DNA from: Pseudomicrostroma phylloplanum
Taxonomy: Eukaryota > Basidiomycota > Exobasidiomycetes > Microstromatales
Length of the DNA stretch: 64,000 nucleotides
Direction of reading: 5' to 3'
Assembly (NCBI GenBank): GCA_039545275.1
Contig: BCHS01000001.1
Span: forward strand, 946,853 to 1,010,852
Below the pieces are notes generated by a model. That model made no database searches, was not told the origin of the DNA, and saw nothing but the letters and a program-made list of their open reading frames with translations. This document shows positions 30,201-38,433 of the stretch, piece by piece (the stretch's first letter is position 1; every line of letters starts with the position of its first letter). The translations under genes and the position numbers were made by a program.

Positions 30201-32481
30201 TCGTGGCAGGGAACCATTGTCGGAAGAAGGCGCCCAGCCGTTTCGTTGTGGTGCTGCTGCTTTCTCGGCATCGGAACATATAGACCCAAATCAGTCTCAG
30301 AGCAGCATTCAACACGATCGGTCTCAGGTTGCGGTCCTTCAGCCGTGGCAGAGCTGACTCGAGGCACGTAGCCCAGCCCCAGTTGCCGGATCCTGTGAAA
30401 CCATGGGTGAATGTCTCGTCTGACGACCCGCACAGCGTTGCAACGTACAGAGGATAGGCAATGGGCCAATATCTCGGTTTCGTGGCCATCGTATAAGCCC
30501 GAGGTCCGATGATTTCCATGGCTCTTTGCCAAGTCGGATGGTTGATCTCGGCCGAAGCTGACTGAGCAACCGGCAGTATGAGATGCGTCAAAGTCTCCGC
30601 ATAGGCGCACTTGACTCTCTGTCCGTGTGCTCCAGCGAAGAAGCGGGCTATGGTCTCGAGGAACTCGGCTCCTTCTTCGAACGTCTCCATGGGGAATACA
30701 GTGATCGACAGATGGCGCATTCCTAGAACGGCAGTCTCTTGAGATAGCTCGACGTTCTTTGAGGGAGGCAATTTGGCGCAATGCTCGAGCATAGAGATGA
30801 AGCGATCTCCGATTGGCATGAAGTACTTTTTGGAGAGCTCGCCGAGCAAGCGTGACACTTCCTCAAAGGCAGTACTTTGCATCATCGACTTTGGGAGTCG
30901 ATTCCTCGAGCAGTCTTGCATCAGCTCAAAGACATTGGAGAGAAAGCTGTTCAGGCTGCCCTCTCCTAGCGATCCAGGTTGAAGTTGCCGACTGACTTCG
31001 ATGAGGGTCCGCGACAGAATGTACGTGCAGACCAAGAACCTTCGTCTGCTCAGAATGGTCGCAATGTCTTTGACGCCGCCGCCTATACTGGATGTCTGGG
31101 TACCACCATTGCCATTGCTTCCCACAGCTGCAGCTGCAGCGATTGATTGCTGGCTCGCGTTGAGGTGTGCAGCTTCCGACATTGCTCGCCGAACAGTCTC
31201 TGCATCGACAGGACTATCGATGTGCATCGCCTGCCAGCTGAAGAGACTTTCCACCACCAGCTTTGGGTTGCTCCTCGAGACATGGGCGATGGATGCAAGG
31301 AGAGCCTCGAACTCTTCGTCCACACGGGCACCAAAAGACTGCTCTAGAAGTGGCTCCGCCGACATGCCGTGATTGAGTACACCTTGCACCTTGATTCTTG
31401 TCCTGGTGAGATAGCGAGACAGTAGGACATTGAGGGCATATTCGGAGGGCGTGCGTGGGTTCGGCGAGCCGATTCCATTGGGTAATGTACCGAGCTTGCT
31501 CGGACCAAAAGGAGTAGAGCGAGCGGCGGCAGCAGCAGCGGAAGCCATTGAGTTGAAACGGTTCGGTCCAGTCTGAGAAGGACCATTCACCCAGCCGTAT
31601 CCTGCCAGATCGCCATCTGATTGGTACTTTCCATAAGGATCAAAGTGAGTCACAGCCGGATGCTGCCCGTGGCCAAAATCGCCTTCGGAGTGTTCGCCCG
31701 ATGGGCGAGGAGGTAACAGGGCACTTTCGCTTTCTGAAGGTCTGAGTGGATGAGCGTAGCTTCCGCCAGCATTGCTATTCGGATGAAACTGCTCCGGAAA
31801 GGCCGGCAGAGGCGGCTGGGAAGGATATCCGGCGCCAGAGCTTCCCGTCCCCGTGCCAGCGGATTGCTCGGAATAAAGCGAAGCTTGCTGAACATGAGTC
31901 CGATGCGAAGGATATGCTGAAGACGAAGAGGCAGTTGGAACCTGACCAGCCTGGCCCTGGCTCCGACTTGGACCACCAGAAACTTGGCTTTGGCTTCTGC
32001 CATGTTGCGAATAAGGTAAGGATCCGCCCTTCTTCGGCGTCGTGTTCAATGTGACGATGGAGTTACTAGGCGCTTTGGAGAAGGCAGGTCTAGCCGAAGA
32101 AGTCTCTGCTAGCTGTGAGGAGGAGGAAGTCGCATTGCCGCCCCCGCCTCCACCCTTGATGGCAGCCTTGAGACTGGCAAACGAGGTCTTTCTGGGAAAG
32201 GCCCAGGGCCCGCTGGAAGCCTTGCCGTTCGCCTGTGTAGTTGCGTCGCCTCCAGAGCCATCCGCTCCCATCAGGCTAGACTCTCCACTGGTGCCAGACC
32301 CCGATCTACCGTGAGACAGCCATGGCCGCGAAGGGCCTGCTAACTCGAAGGAGCCTCTGCCAAGATCGCTGCCGGACACCGAGGCAGCTGGGCCTGAGAC
32401 CGTGGCGAAGGCCGGCTGAGGCAAATTGTTGAAGATTTCATCGTCATCCAAGTCCGGGATGGAGATTTGGGCGCCTTCCAT
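24274..32481 (-). CDS. TAO3: Furry-family cell morphogenesis protein (Tao3/Pag1/Mor2)
   Basis: Scaffold of the RAM/MOR pathway that supports the NDR kinase (Cbk1/Orb6/Ukc1) in polarised growth. One uninterrupted frame of 8208 bp, 2735 aa; I chose the ATG at 32481 because the codon before it is GTG. The first 350 residues are Ser/Gly/Pro-rich and disordered. The Furry N-terminal HEAT-like block then begins at YALNVLLSRYLTRTRIKVQ and continues with SIAHVSRSNPKLVVESLF. Helical repeat sequence runs to about residue 2300, including SPFEPTWLVLWLEGLFKSPSP-like and LFWATSGPVRHLACRSFQ segments that match the central and C-terminal conserved blocks. The tail is acidic and low-complexity (DEEDEEDQDQD) and ends in Gly-rich sequence. 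Lack of introns over 8 kb is notable beside genes with up to seven exons. Confidence 0.95.
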   Translation of the reverse strand: MEGAQISIPDLDDDEIFNNLPQPAFATVSGPAASVSGSDLGRGSFELAGPSRPWLSHGRSGSGTSGESSLMGADGSGGDATTQANGKASSGPWAFPRKTSFASLKAAIKGGGGGGNATSSSSQLAETSSARPAFSKAPSNSIVTLNTTPKKGGSLPYSQHGRSQSQVSGGPSRSQGQAGQVPTASSSSAYPSHRTHVQQASLYSEQSAGTGTGSSGAGYPSQPPLPAFPEQFHPNSNAGGSYAHPLRPSESESALLPPRPSGEHSEGDFGHGQHPAVTHFDPYGKYQSDGDLAGYGWVNGPSQTGPNRFNSMASAAAAAARSTPFGPSKLGTLPNGIGSPNPRTPSEYALNVLLSRYLTRTRIKVQGVLNHGMSAEPLLEQSFGARVDEEFEALLASIAHVSRSNPKLVVESLFSWQAMHIDSPVDAETVRRAMSEAAHLNASQQSIAAAAAVGSNGNGGTQTSSIGGGVKDIATILSRRRFLVCTYILSRTLIEVSRQLQPGSLGEGSLNSFLSNVFELMQDCSRNRLPKSMMQSTAFEEVSRLLGELSKKYFMPIGDRFISMLEHCAKLPPSKNVELSQETAVLGMRHLSITVFPMETFEEGAEFLETIARFFAGAHGQRVKCAYAETLTHLILPVAQSASAEINHPTWQRAMEIIGPRAYTMATKPRYWPIAYPLYVATLCGSSDETFTHGFTGSGNWGWATCLESALPRLKDRNLRPIVLNAALRLIWVYMFRCRESSSTTTKRLGAFFRQWFPATRPAVIVGAETSQAPHIAMLHLVLYRHFEFGRDLILEFLRHNALGGSTLSLQTDVLTPSRMIAAIRAVVMVLDAHVKGKSPPFPSSPDFGRYELVDFSGMGDELPDSFTSPKPDIGDGQVKFNDLIGKIALICDHQVATTNVFDESVVVLRAGAGQGPGHSAAASIPTTQSMTNMAALVDHERYIMRQHPRSKLTVAYAREQQPYVDLLRACFESWPRCLASSIPFASVLSVLFRASFSADPDLGDAASQTLKRIAQQRSNGAAAVVSGFGRFVFRTNAIFWETHPHQISLLPKVEAAVKVWLDFLNIWLGQLRASQGDGQQGVDAQMERTSAWAINDEVEAYGLLLLCSGHRPLRRLAISTLRIVAILDEAFASPAGDARVSAGAPGLDGFPAVTEPTRIIHLLDLPCRTFCNVDDSRLSADQRQKVTEWNRNNSMNPLSDLAESDLSIEHSLWQHVLPRFLRNCLERFPTTVAVFRSHVTNRLLSMDSAVGIAAGLVPRAPTMHGGSTVRSIPASPAASLGLATTSQSTASPADQALMTEHWKMYILALCTTTTSTEGSRGAVNTAAQWRQQQSGEVDASERVIAARDLFQKLVPFLASDQAKYREAAVMALGNINLNLYRTLLETLQSVSSQINDGGRSRSMGRTTASARRHTRLRTALAHVVQLTSSHMSGDSTLSDTAIMNLVIGWVKDTFNFLIAKEVELDWDFQLLRRYFCGVVEDLYKGLASRGECDRFFPFSTRLRMFRMFSDWYAYSQSARDGPSKLANLLASVATQARDEKQREHTITTLRDETQALSFYASDAMATMCLGPITDKTTPTVNTPFEPTWLVLWLEGLFKSPSPINQGVARRALHAVLQQNPNNADLVNAAIVSAFHELDKLRAPQSLFASLCESIVSLNTVEVPLHHVFCLGLTKLGHPDTELRRKAFALIEWAVKKNMPDLSLHDIEVGVNSPLPATYLRAQREVSAYLAHHFSSLKVAMVCEFTLRLNVIDISRRSTTLGLLPDWLRSIDLLQGAEQAGGDNSLTYCSMLVLSNLLFLTIKHGDEHNFEIQDAWASLAEGAQILLNANAIIKFLVEQGLCYPTPSFVVQAKRVVSCLSHTIIGPLMFDELCAFIEPTTMIPVPQSEVAVQTSTAEHASLYRAALTSVLPEPSSRMVFSPGQLALLFIGELTYERSDRLSAKLPSLLHAIFVQIDSLVPFMQDQVIGMFEQLLRSMAAMSSMAAMQAGELSAKAQVEKLCTTWTFWSHDDAEVVFDEMKTPRSMRVLLTETLNILQPLAPDLAEQWGNIALFWATSGPVRHLACRSFQAFRILLPFATPTMLADMLGRLSNTISDPNTGIQCFSLEILYTLTALVRWTDDSEDQEHVFIQTFWAAVACLSTVNEGEFEVAIDMLDGLLDKLDIGDPEVIGLLLSKLPEGWEGERGAIQPLVLRGLRSSVTSATSFKVLSRLAKIQDCTLIDSSSDDRLAFLFVNALPWFLQSTEASPQTRDEAVLILADDIATLAEARGKSDLARIASSIAKVRFRTKDDLVRQAINCVRANFLPRLAPRLAVSLLGLTLNQHEWLRNQTMQVLKIFFQVVDTRSDEFARLGSELLMPLLRLLSTPLAAQALEVLDEPIAIHGGPAANQILRMSLQWGNPSRRREQASDAAIFGAPDDSGWAVANPQELGSRTRINVQAVFKMCEMTLDVAPVSMVDFVNEDYGMVEDGQDYLLSGNGAGVGMGSDVEGITGETTERGGLGDLVNQLQDLSSFFADDHGSAGDLAESPASLTMVEADGRYRLPHGNARVLASTGVPSANGRARYGGNNRHYGQTLQEEDEEESEHNDNDVALASDDEDEEDQDQDTTLDAARTTPLPLTADNSFTALGGYPMEATPSSRSTAGPTHRPKQSSGSEAFDPDLMQGAARTPIAEELNGWDRGGAAGGRGGPWRETAGGGGGKGNRRSFFYRKASTDGGSGGSGSGATHSPVGPDYL

Positions 32482-32932
32482 CACGCTTGCTCAGAGTCGC
32501 GGAGGACAGGGAAGGCAGTGAGAGGGAGGCGCGTCCAGGGTGAGGTCTTCGTTAGGTGCGTGCGGAACCGCTTGGTGAATGGCAGCCGCGTTATGGAGGG
32601 CGCCAAGACTCTGATCGGCTTCGGCGGTTACCAGACCCCAGCTTCAAGATGACGAGGACGGGGTATAGGTCGCTCGGCCAGCGATGAGGCAGGGAAAAGC
32701 GACGACATTGACGTTCGAAGGGACGAGTAGGAGCTTCCGTCGCCTCCATCTCGGAAAGAGGAAATTGGCCTGCGTCGCGTTTGGCGTGAGCGGCGAGCCA
32801 AAAGTCACGGACACACACACGGCAGCTCACGCACGGCAGTGTAAAAGTCAAGATTCTCTATACGGAAATGAGAGACGGTATGAACAGATGTGGCGCCAAC
32901 GATTGACGGCGATGCAAAGAACGTATCAAACA
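32482..32932. other. Upstream region of the Furry-family gene
   Basis: 451 bp containing the promoter and leader of the Furry-family gene and the 3' flank of the GPI-anchored protein gene. A CACACACACGGCAG stretch lies at 32811-32824. No gene seen. Confidence 0.5.
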
Positions 32933-33548
32933 TTAAAGCAGAGCTATTCCTCCCACCAGCAGGGCGACAGATGCCACCAGACTCAGAGCGAGAGTGTCGA
33001 GCGCCCCTTGGCTGCCAAACGCTAGGCGCACCGCGGCATTGGAGGTCAAAGTGGAGGCTACCGAGGTCGTCGAGACAGGGGTGGTGATGAGGTTCAAGCT
33101 GACAGTCGAAAGGTTGACCGACGATGTACTGCTGCTGGACAGCGAAGTCATCGTCGATGAGTTCGAGGAAGTGCTCGTTACATTGAGTGTCTGAGTCGTT
33201 GAGGTCCCGTTCACCACGGTGGTCACAGTCGTGAGCGCTGAAGTCGTGGCATAAGGATCGATACTGGGCAGGAAGACGGGGAGAAAATGGGAGAGTACGA
33301 TGATCAGCAAATGGCTTCCGCATCTGCATTCGCTACGTGCGCCAGCCGTTCAGAACTCACCTGCTAAAGCTGAAGCTGAAGGGCTGCAAGGTCACCGATG
33401 AGGTCGAAGAGCTACTTCCCGAAGATGTTGTAGATGAAGGATTCGAGGAGCCGCTCGAGGTAGAGGACGAGGTAGAGGTCGAGGATTGAGCTCCAACACG
33501 GGCGACGAGCGCTATCAGGAAGACCAAGGAGAGGTGGAACGTCCGCAT
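32933..33548 (-). CDS. Small GPI-anchored Ser/Thr-rich surface protein
   Basis: Exons on the minus strand are 33548-33361 and 33263-32933 (intron 97 nt); 172 aa. The N-terminus (MRTFHLSLVFLIALVARVGAQ) is a clear signal peptide with a likely cut after GAQ or ARVGA. The mature part is dominated by Ser and Thr, with several Asn-x-Ser/Thr sites, so heavy O-glycosylation is expected. The C-terminus is a hydrophobic tail (LALSLVASVALLVGGIALL) that follows a short Gly/Ser spacer (FGSQGALD), the pattern of a GPI-attachment signal. No catalytic domain is present. It is probably a cell-wall or plasma-membrane protein of structural or adhesive type. The precise family is not recognised. Confidence 0.8.
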
Positions 33549-33861
33549 GATTGTAGTCTGGTTGAGGCGGCAGAAGAAATTGTAGTCGGTGATGGTATTT
33601 GGCGACAGAAGCGTCTTGCGAACTTGTAGCGCGGGTGCGTAGTTGTTGCTGTACAAGCGAAATTGGCGTCCGAGGATACTGTAGGTATAGGTAGGATGAT
33701 GAGAGAGGCTGATCGGGGGGGGCAAGGCCGATTGTGACGTCGCGGAGTACCGGAAGAATATTTCCGATCTCGCTTCTGGAGCCTCCCGCGCCTTCTGGCC
33801 AGATGCCGGCCTGGCCGGCCTGCTTGCCTGCTTCCTCTGCCCTCGTCCAACCCGCTGCAAC
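33549..33861. promoter_or_regulatory. Divergent promoter, GPI-anchored protein and serine dehydratase
   Basis: 313 bp between two start codons. It has a short G-run (33715-33722) and no other notable motif. Confidence 0.45.
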
Positions 33862-34932
33862 ATGTCAAGACAGTCCCACATACGGACTCCCCTCCTCTAC
33901 AGTCCGCTGCTGTCGCAGAAGACAGGAGGGCACAATGTATACCTGAAGCTGGAGTCGCTGCAGCCCTCGGGCTCATTCAAGATCCGCGGCGTGGGCCGAT
34001 CTGTTCAGGCGGCCTATGCGAAGATAGGCGCCAAGCTCCGGGTAATCAGCTCCAGCGGCGGGAACGCAGGTCTGGCGGCGAGCACAGCTTCCAGAATCAT
34101 CGGCGTCCCGTGTACTGTGTATTGCCCTGAGACAACTCCTGACCACATGGTCGAACTTTTCAAGGCAGAGGGGGCCACTGTGGTGCGGCAGTGCAAAGCC
34201 TGGGACGAAGTGAACGCAATGGCAGAAGCAGCGGTTGCGGAGGATCCTGCCAACGCTGTGCTAGTCCACCCCTTTGCAGGCGAAGAGCTAGTGAAAGGCA
34301 ATGCCACCCTGATGGAGGAGGTCTACGAGCAGCTGCGTGCTGAGCATGGTCTTGAACCAGAGACGCAGCTCGACCTTGTCAGCTGTGTGGCCGGCGGAGG
34401 TGGCCTGATCAACGGTGTCATGACCGGCATCTTGGATCAGGAGAAGAGAAGTCAGTCGACCTCCTCGAGCTTTCGCAGACCGACTGTGCTTGCGGCTCAG
34501 TGCTTTGGCGCCGACGCCTTCTGCCAGTCCTTGCTGCAGAACGAGCTTGTGACACTGCCAGCAATCAGCTCGAGAGCAACGTCAATGGGTGCCAAACGAT
34601 GCTCCACCGCCGCGCTTGCAACAGCTGAAGAGTATGGGCGTGACCGCTTGTTTCCTCTTGTCATGGACGACGGATTGGCTGCCTCTTGTAGCTTCCAATT
34701 AGCTCAGGACCACCTCTTGCTGGTAGAGCTGTCCTGTGGGGCTGGCCTAGTGCCGGCGTACTACTCGGACAGGCTGCCGATGCTACTGGCTGACTCTGGG
34801 GACCGTAAGAAGAACATTGTCATCATCGTGTGCGGAGGTCGCAAGGATCAAATGCAGGACATCTTTGCCTACCGGGAGGAAGTGGCTACGGCCCGGTCTC
34901 TGCCGATGGAGCTCAACGGCAAGCGCATCTGA
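33862..34932 (+). CDS. L-serine/L-threonine dehydratase, PLP-dependent
   Basis: Fold-type II PLP enzyme that deaminates serine to pyruvate and ammonia (and threonine to 2-oxobutyrate). Intronless, 356 aa. The PLP-lysine motif is PSGSFKIRG (Lys40). The substrate loop is SSSGGNAGLA, the form seen in serine dehydratases (SDS, yeast Cha1) rather than the SAGNHAQG of biosynthetic threonine deaminase. The phosphate-binding glycine loop is VAGGGGLING, and IIVCGGRK near the C-terminus contacts the PLP ring. There is no ACT-like regulatory domain, which supports a catabolic enzyme. No mitochondrial targeting sequence is evident, so a cytosolic location is likely. The ATG at 33862 is the first in frame and gives the normal length. 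Confidence 0.95.
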   Translation: MSRQSHIRTPLLYSPLLSQKTGGHNVYLKLESLQPSGSFKIRGVGRSVQAAYAKIGAKLRVISSSGGNAGLAASTASRIIGVPCTVYCPETTPDHMVELFKAEGATVVRQCKAWDEVNAMAEAAVAEDPANAVLVHPFAGEELVKGNATLMEEVYEQLRAEHGLEPETQLDLVSCVAGGGGLINGVMTGILDQEKRSQSTSSSFRRPTVLAAQCFGADAFCQSLLQNELVTLPAISSRATSMGAKRCSTAALATAEEYGRDRLFPLVMDDGLAASCSFQLAQDHLLLVELSCGAGLVPAYYSDRLPMLLADSGDRKKNIVIIVCGGRKDQMQDIFAYREEVATARSLPMELNGKRI

Positions 34933-35311
34933 CGCGGCAGGAGAGTGCATTGGTGAAGGCAATTGCCACGTACGCACACCGCGCATGACATTCAGGCACC
35001 ACCGTCGTGCTGGCAAGGACGACTGAGCACTTGCTCGTCCTGCAACGCTCCTCTCCTACCAACACCACCATCACTCCCTGTCACGCGTACTGTACTTTTC
35101 CTTTCCATAATGCACGATATCCTACACTCCTCGCCATCTAATTCCACCTATTCTCCTTGCTCCTACATGTCCTCCGCGTTGGAGAGCCGTGCTGAGCCCT
35201 GCCCACCCTACCTACTGCCACATCTTCACTCGCACGCTGGTCGATGCAAGTATCACTCACACTCATGATTCAAGCGCAACAACGGGTGGGTTCATTTACG
35301 TGCTGACGTAC

Positions 35312-35330
35312 CGACTGACACTGTCAGTCG
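35312..35330. repeat. Perfect inverted repeat
   Basis: Arms CGACTGACA and TGTCAGTCG with a single C at the centre. It could be a hairpin or a dimer-type binding site. It is not followed by a T-run, and it lies outside any coding region. Confidence 0.85.
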
Positions 35331-35378
35331 ATAGAATTGCGGACGCGACACTCACTCGATGATTGAAATTGGATTTGT

Positions 35379-35406
35379 CCCCCCCCCCCCCCCCCCTCCC
35401 CCCCCC
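35379..35406. repeat. Homopolymer C tract (C18-T-C9)
   Basis: The longest homopolymer in the window. Length is likely unstable both in vivo and in sequencing, so the exact count should be treated with care. Confidence 0.9.
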
Positions 35407-35660
35407 AGTATGGATGAGTAGCTTGCGCTTCTGGAGCAACCTGAGTCAGCCAGACACGTACCGCAACGTTCGGATGGAGAGGCAGAGGGTTCAGTCGAAG
35501 GGTACTGTAGGGTCTCAGGTCGTCACACCGGTGGCCAGCAAGCCCGGCTGCAGACCCCAAAACATCGGAGGACTCGTGCAGACCCGTCACGATCCCTTCA
35601 ATCAGCAAGCGGCAGGAGAGCTATGCAGGGAGACTAAGAGCTGCGATTGCTATTGCAGAT

Positions 35661-36700
35661 ATGTTCGCAGCCTCTGGCGGCGGGCTGCTTAGCAGGCTTG
35701 GCGGTCGACAGGAGTCGGCTGTTGCTGCCTTACAGACTGCAGTGTGGCGACACGGAGCACGGGGATACTCCACGGCACTGCTACCACCGCAGATGCCGAT
35801 TTCCATCTGACTCTGGAACTCGAGGCCATCATAACCCTAGAAAGCAAGGAGAACGTGCGATGCGGAGGGTACGGACGAAGAGGGTCCTGGATCCGGATCT
35901 GTCCAATCTGAACGCAGCCATCCCCCTGAGCGCGCCGCTGCTCGTAGGGCGCTGCAGGCGGTCCAGAGGGAGCGACAACAGGTATCCCTCGAAACCCTCG
36001 GAGACCAGTGGTTGGAGGGCTTCAACGAACTGAGGGACGGTGTGCTAGCTGCTACAGACTACCAGGTAGCCACCCAAATCATCGATGAAGTGAGTGTTTT
36101 CCCGAAGTTACTTCTGGTTGGAGGCGTCCGGTGCACTGACCTTACCATACTTTTGGTCTGGCAGGTAGATCGACACGGGTGACCTTGTACGCACCCGAGA
36201 CGACATCTTCGGCACGAGAGTAGGACTGGACCGTCTGCGGAAGAACATCCGAGCTTCCGGCTTGAGCACCTGCCCAACAGAGTGTTCTTCCACTCGGATG
36301 CATCTTTTGCAGCTCTGAAGGCCTACGCGAAAGCACTTCACACCTGCAAGAGCCAGAGGCAGAGGCGAAGACAATAGAGGCATCGACAATGACAACCACG
36401 TCGCCCGCTCATGCCATTCGCTCTCGACTCTATGCTGTTCCCTCTCCAATCGTAACGAACGCTCAAGTGCCGCTTTATAGACCTCCCCCACGGTCCTCTA
36501 CCTCGCCGATGTTCTCATCTGCGAGAGTTCGAGAGCACATGTACCCCTCTTTCGCTCTTATCGGTGATCGCAGTCGCTGTCTCGCAAATGCGCTCTCCCA
36601 GCACGACAGCAGATACGCAAGCCCGCTATCGCAAGACCTTCCTGGAAGACCTGGACACGATGTCGTACATCATCATCCTTGCAGGGTCTCATGACTTAGG
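35661..36700 (+). pseudogene. Candidate decayed gene, possibly a mitochondrial helical-repeat protein
   Basis: Protein-like sequence on the plus strand changes frame several times. Frame a (from ATG 35661) reads MFAASGGGLLSRLGGRQ and then WRHGARGYSTALL, a typical mitochondrial presequence. A different frame from 35777 gives ADADFHLTLELEAIITLES. The first frame resumes at about 35862 with ALQAVQRERQQVSLETLGDQ and DGVLAATDYQVATQIIDE, up to a canonical donor at 36090; the 79-nt intron ends ...CAGGTAG at 36168. The next exon gives IDTGDLVRTRDDIFGTRVG. Yet another frame from 36255 gives FRLEHLPNRVFFHSDASFAA and LKAYAKAL, which resembles a PPR/TPR-like helix pair, and ends at TAG 36375. Weaker protein-like sequence lies near 36600-36690. 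A short functional gene using an odd GTGTGG donor near 35742 would join part of it. Identity is unknown. Confidence 0.5.
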
Positions 36701-37277
36701 GAGTCCAGCAGACCACGATGAGCCAAACTGCTGTGTCTCAAGACCACCGGTCTGCAGAGGTCTCGAGTACCCGGTCCCCGTGCTCCTGGAGGGTAGCAAC
36801 AGCACTCACTCAAGACAATACTTCAACCGCTGTACCCAACGCACATCGAAGACACTGAAACACCGCGGCAAGCTGATAACGAGTACCGCGCACAATTGAG
36901 CGACAACGTCACTGACAGCCATCAGCGCTGTCTTCAGCCCACCAGCATACTGGAGGTCAAACAGTAGATTTTGACTGTTAGGAACTCGGCACTATGACAG
37001 GTCCGTTGCCTCATAGTCGATAGCTCCTCAGACGCTGTTCATCTCACCACATCACCACACCACACTTAAATACTAGAGACCTATCTTCTGATTGTTGTTT
37101 TCATCGACGGTGTGCCGAAAGCGGTAAAGTGTACAAGGGAGAACAGCGTGAACACGAGTGTTGAGACGGAAGGGTAACTAGAGACGGAGCGCAATGTGTG
37201 AAGAGAGTCATAGAAGCACAGGTCGGGCTACGAAGACCGAAGAGAAGCCAGCTTGCTAACAGGTCAGGGGGCTGTCT
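36701..37277. other. Intergenic, 3' flank of ISU1
   Basis: About 580 bp with no supported gene. The first 200 bp may still belong to the decayed locus on the left, since one open frame runs to about 36899 without a family match. Confidence 0.45.
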
Positions 37278-38111
37278 TTAGGCAGTGCCAGATCCGACGT
37301 GGGCAGTGGCCGTAGTCTGACCGGTAGTGACAGACTGAGAGACGTCGATGTGACCAGCCTTCATGTTGCCAGTTGCCTTTCGCTTGCTGTCGTAGTCTCG
37401 AATGGCAGCCTTGATTGCGTCCTCGGCCAGCATTGAGCAGTGGAGCTATAGTGGTACGGATCGGAAGTGAGAGAACATCGTCAGCAAATTCTTCTTGATA
37501 GCCTACCCACGAAACTGTGCTCGTGTGCCAAGTGACTCACCTTGACGGGTGGCAGGGACAGCTCCTGAGCAATCTCGGTGTTCTTAATCTTTCCAGCCTC
37601 CTCCAAAGTCATTCCCTTGACTCGCTCAGTCATGTAGCTGGAAGAAGCAATGGCGGATCCACAGCCAAAGGTCTTGAAGCGCACATCCTCGATGATGCCG
37701 GCCTCGTTGACCTTGATGCTCAGCTTCATCACATCACCACACGCAGGTGCACCGACGAGCCCGATGCCAACATTCTTCTCCGTCTTGAGGAACGAACCGA
37801 CGTTTCGAGGGTTCTCGTACTGTGTGGCGCGAAAGATGGAAGAAGGGAGGATAGAGATGCAGAGACATAGGTCAGCACACTGTGAAGACAGGACACTTTG
37901 CACCACCACAATGCGACCTTCTCGGTGTACTCACGTGGTCAATGACCTTCTCGTGGTAGAGTCTGTTCGAGCTGACGGTGGGTACAGCTGCGATCTTGGA
38001 GGCCTGCGACAGCGATGGTCGCACCGATGTGGAGACGGCGGGTGTGGCAACGAGTCTCGAAGTCGAGGCACCAGCGGTGGCGGTAGCGGTACGGAGTGCG
38101 CTGCGAAGCAT
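37278..38111 (-). CDS. ISU1: Iron-sulfur cluster assembly scaffold
   Basis: Mitochondrial matrix scaffold on which Nfs1/Isd11, frataxin and ferredoxin build the [2Fe-2S] cluster. Minus-strand exons are 38111-37935, 37819-37541 and 37445-37278 (introns 115 and 95 nt); 207 aa. The first 45 or so residues are Arg/Ser/Ala-rich without acidic residues, a mitochondrial presequence. The three cluster cysteines are present in GAPACGD (Cys86, with Asp88), FGCGSA (Cys112) and LHCSMLAEDA (Cys155). The Hsp70 (Ssq1-type) recognition motif LPPVK lies just before the second intron. The C-terminal extension after MKAGHIDVS is Thr/Gly-rich and longer than in yeast. It is head-to-head with a complex I subunit gene. 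Confidence 0.97.
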
Positions 38112-38433
38112 AATGATCTTAGTGTATGTGACTTTGGTATGCGTAGGAGTAGTGAGAACGGTATGTGATCGCTAATGAAACGATTGGTTGGTTGCGAGGG
38201 TAAGGAAATGAAGGGAGGTGCAGGCCAGGTGCGAATGACCGATATGGGACTCAGTCCCTCATTGGCCGCCAGAAGCCGATCGGCCGGTTTGGAACCCCGA
38301 CGTTTCGGATCCGAAAGCGTGGAGATGGGCCATCCCCGCCCGCCTCGCTCGACCTCCGCCGAGGCTGGCCTGGTCTATTCGACTTGAGGTGGTACTGTTC
38401 CTTGGTCCCCGTTTCTAATCATTATCGCTCATC
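38112..38433. promoter_or_regulatory. Divergent promoter ISU1/complex I subunit with CCAAT boxes and a palindrome
   Basis: 322 bp between two mitochondrial genes. Two inverted CCAAT boxes (ATTGG) lie at 38183-38187 and 38261-38265. A 14-bp perfect palindrome TTTCGGATCCGAAA lies at 38303-38316; its CGGATCCG core has the CGG half-sites that Zn2Cys6 factors use. CCAAT boxes are the target of the HAP complex, which controls respiratory and iron-using genes in fungi; the link here is an inference. Confidence 0.6.

Larger units (their letters stand above)
34933..35660. other. Serine dehydratase 3' flank and C-run tract
   Basis: No gene is supported. The region carries a perfect 19-nt palindrome at 35312-35330 and, 50 bp further, an 18-nt cytosine run at 35379-35396, one T, then nine more C. 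Confidence 0.6.

Noticed and set aside
33357..33881. Upstream extension of the GPI-anchored protein frame
   Set aside because: It would cross into the serine dehydratase start and bury the signal peptide; the ATG at 33548 gives a proper secretion signal.
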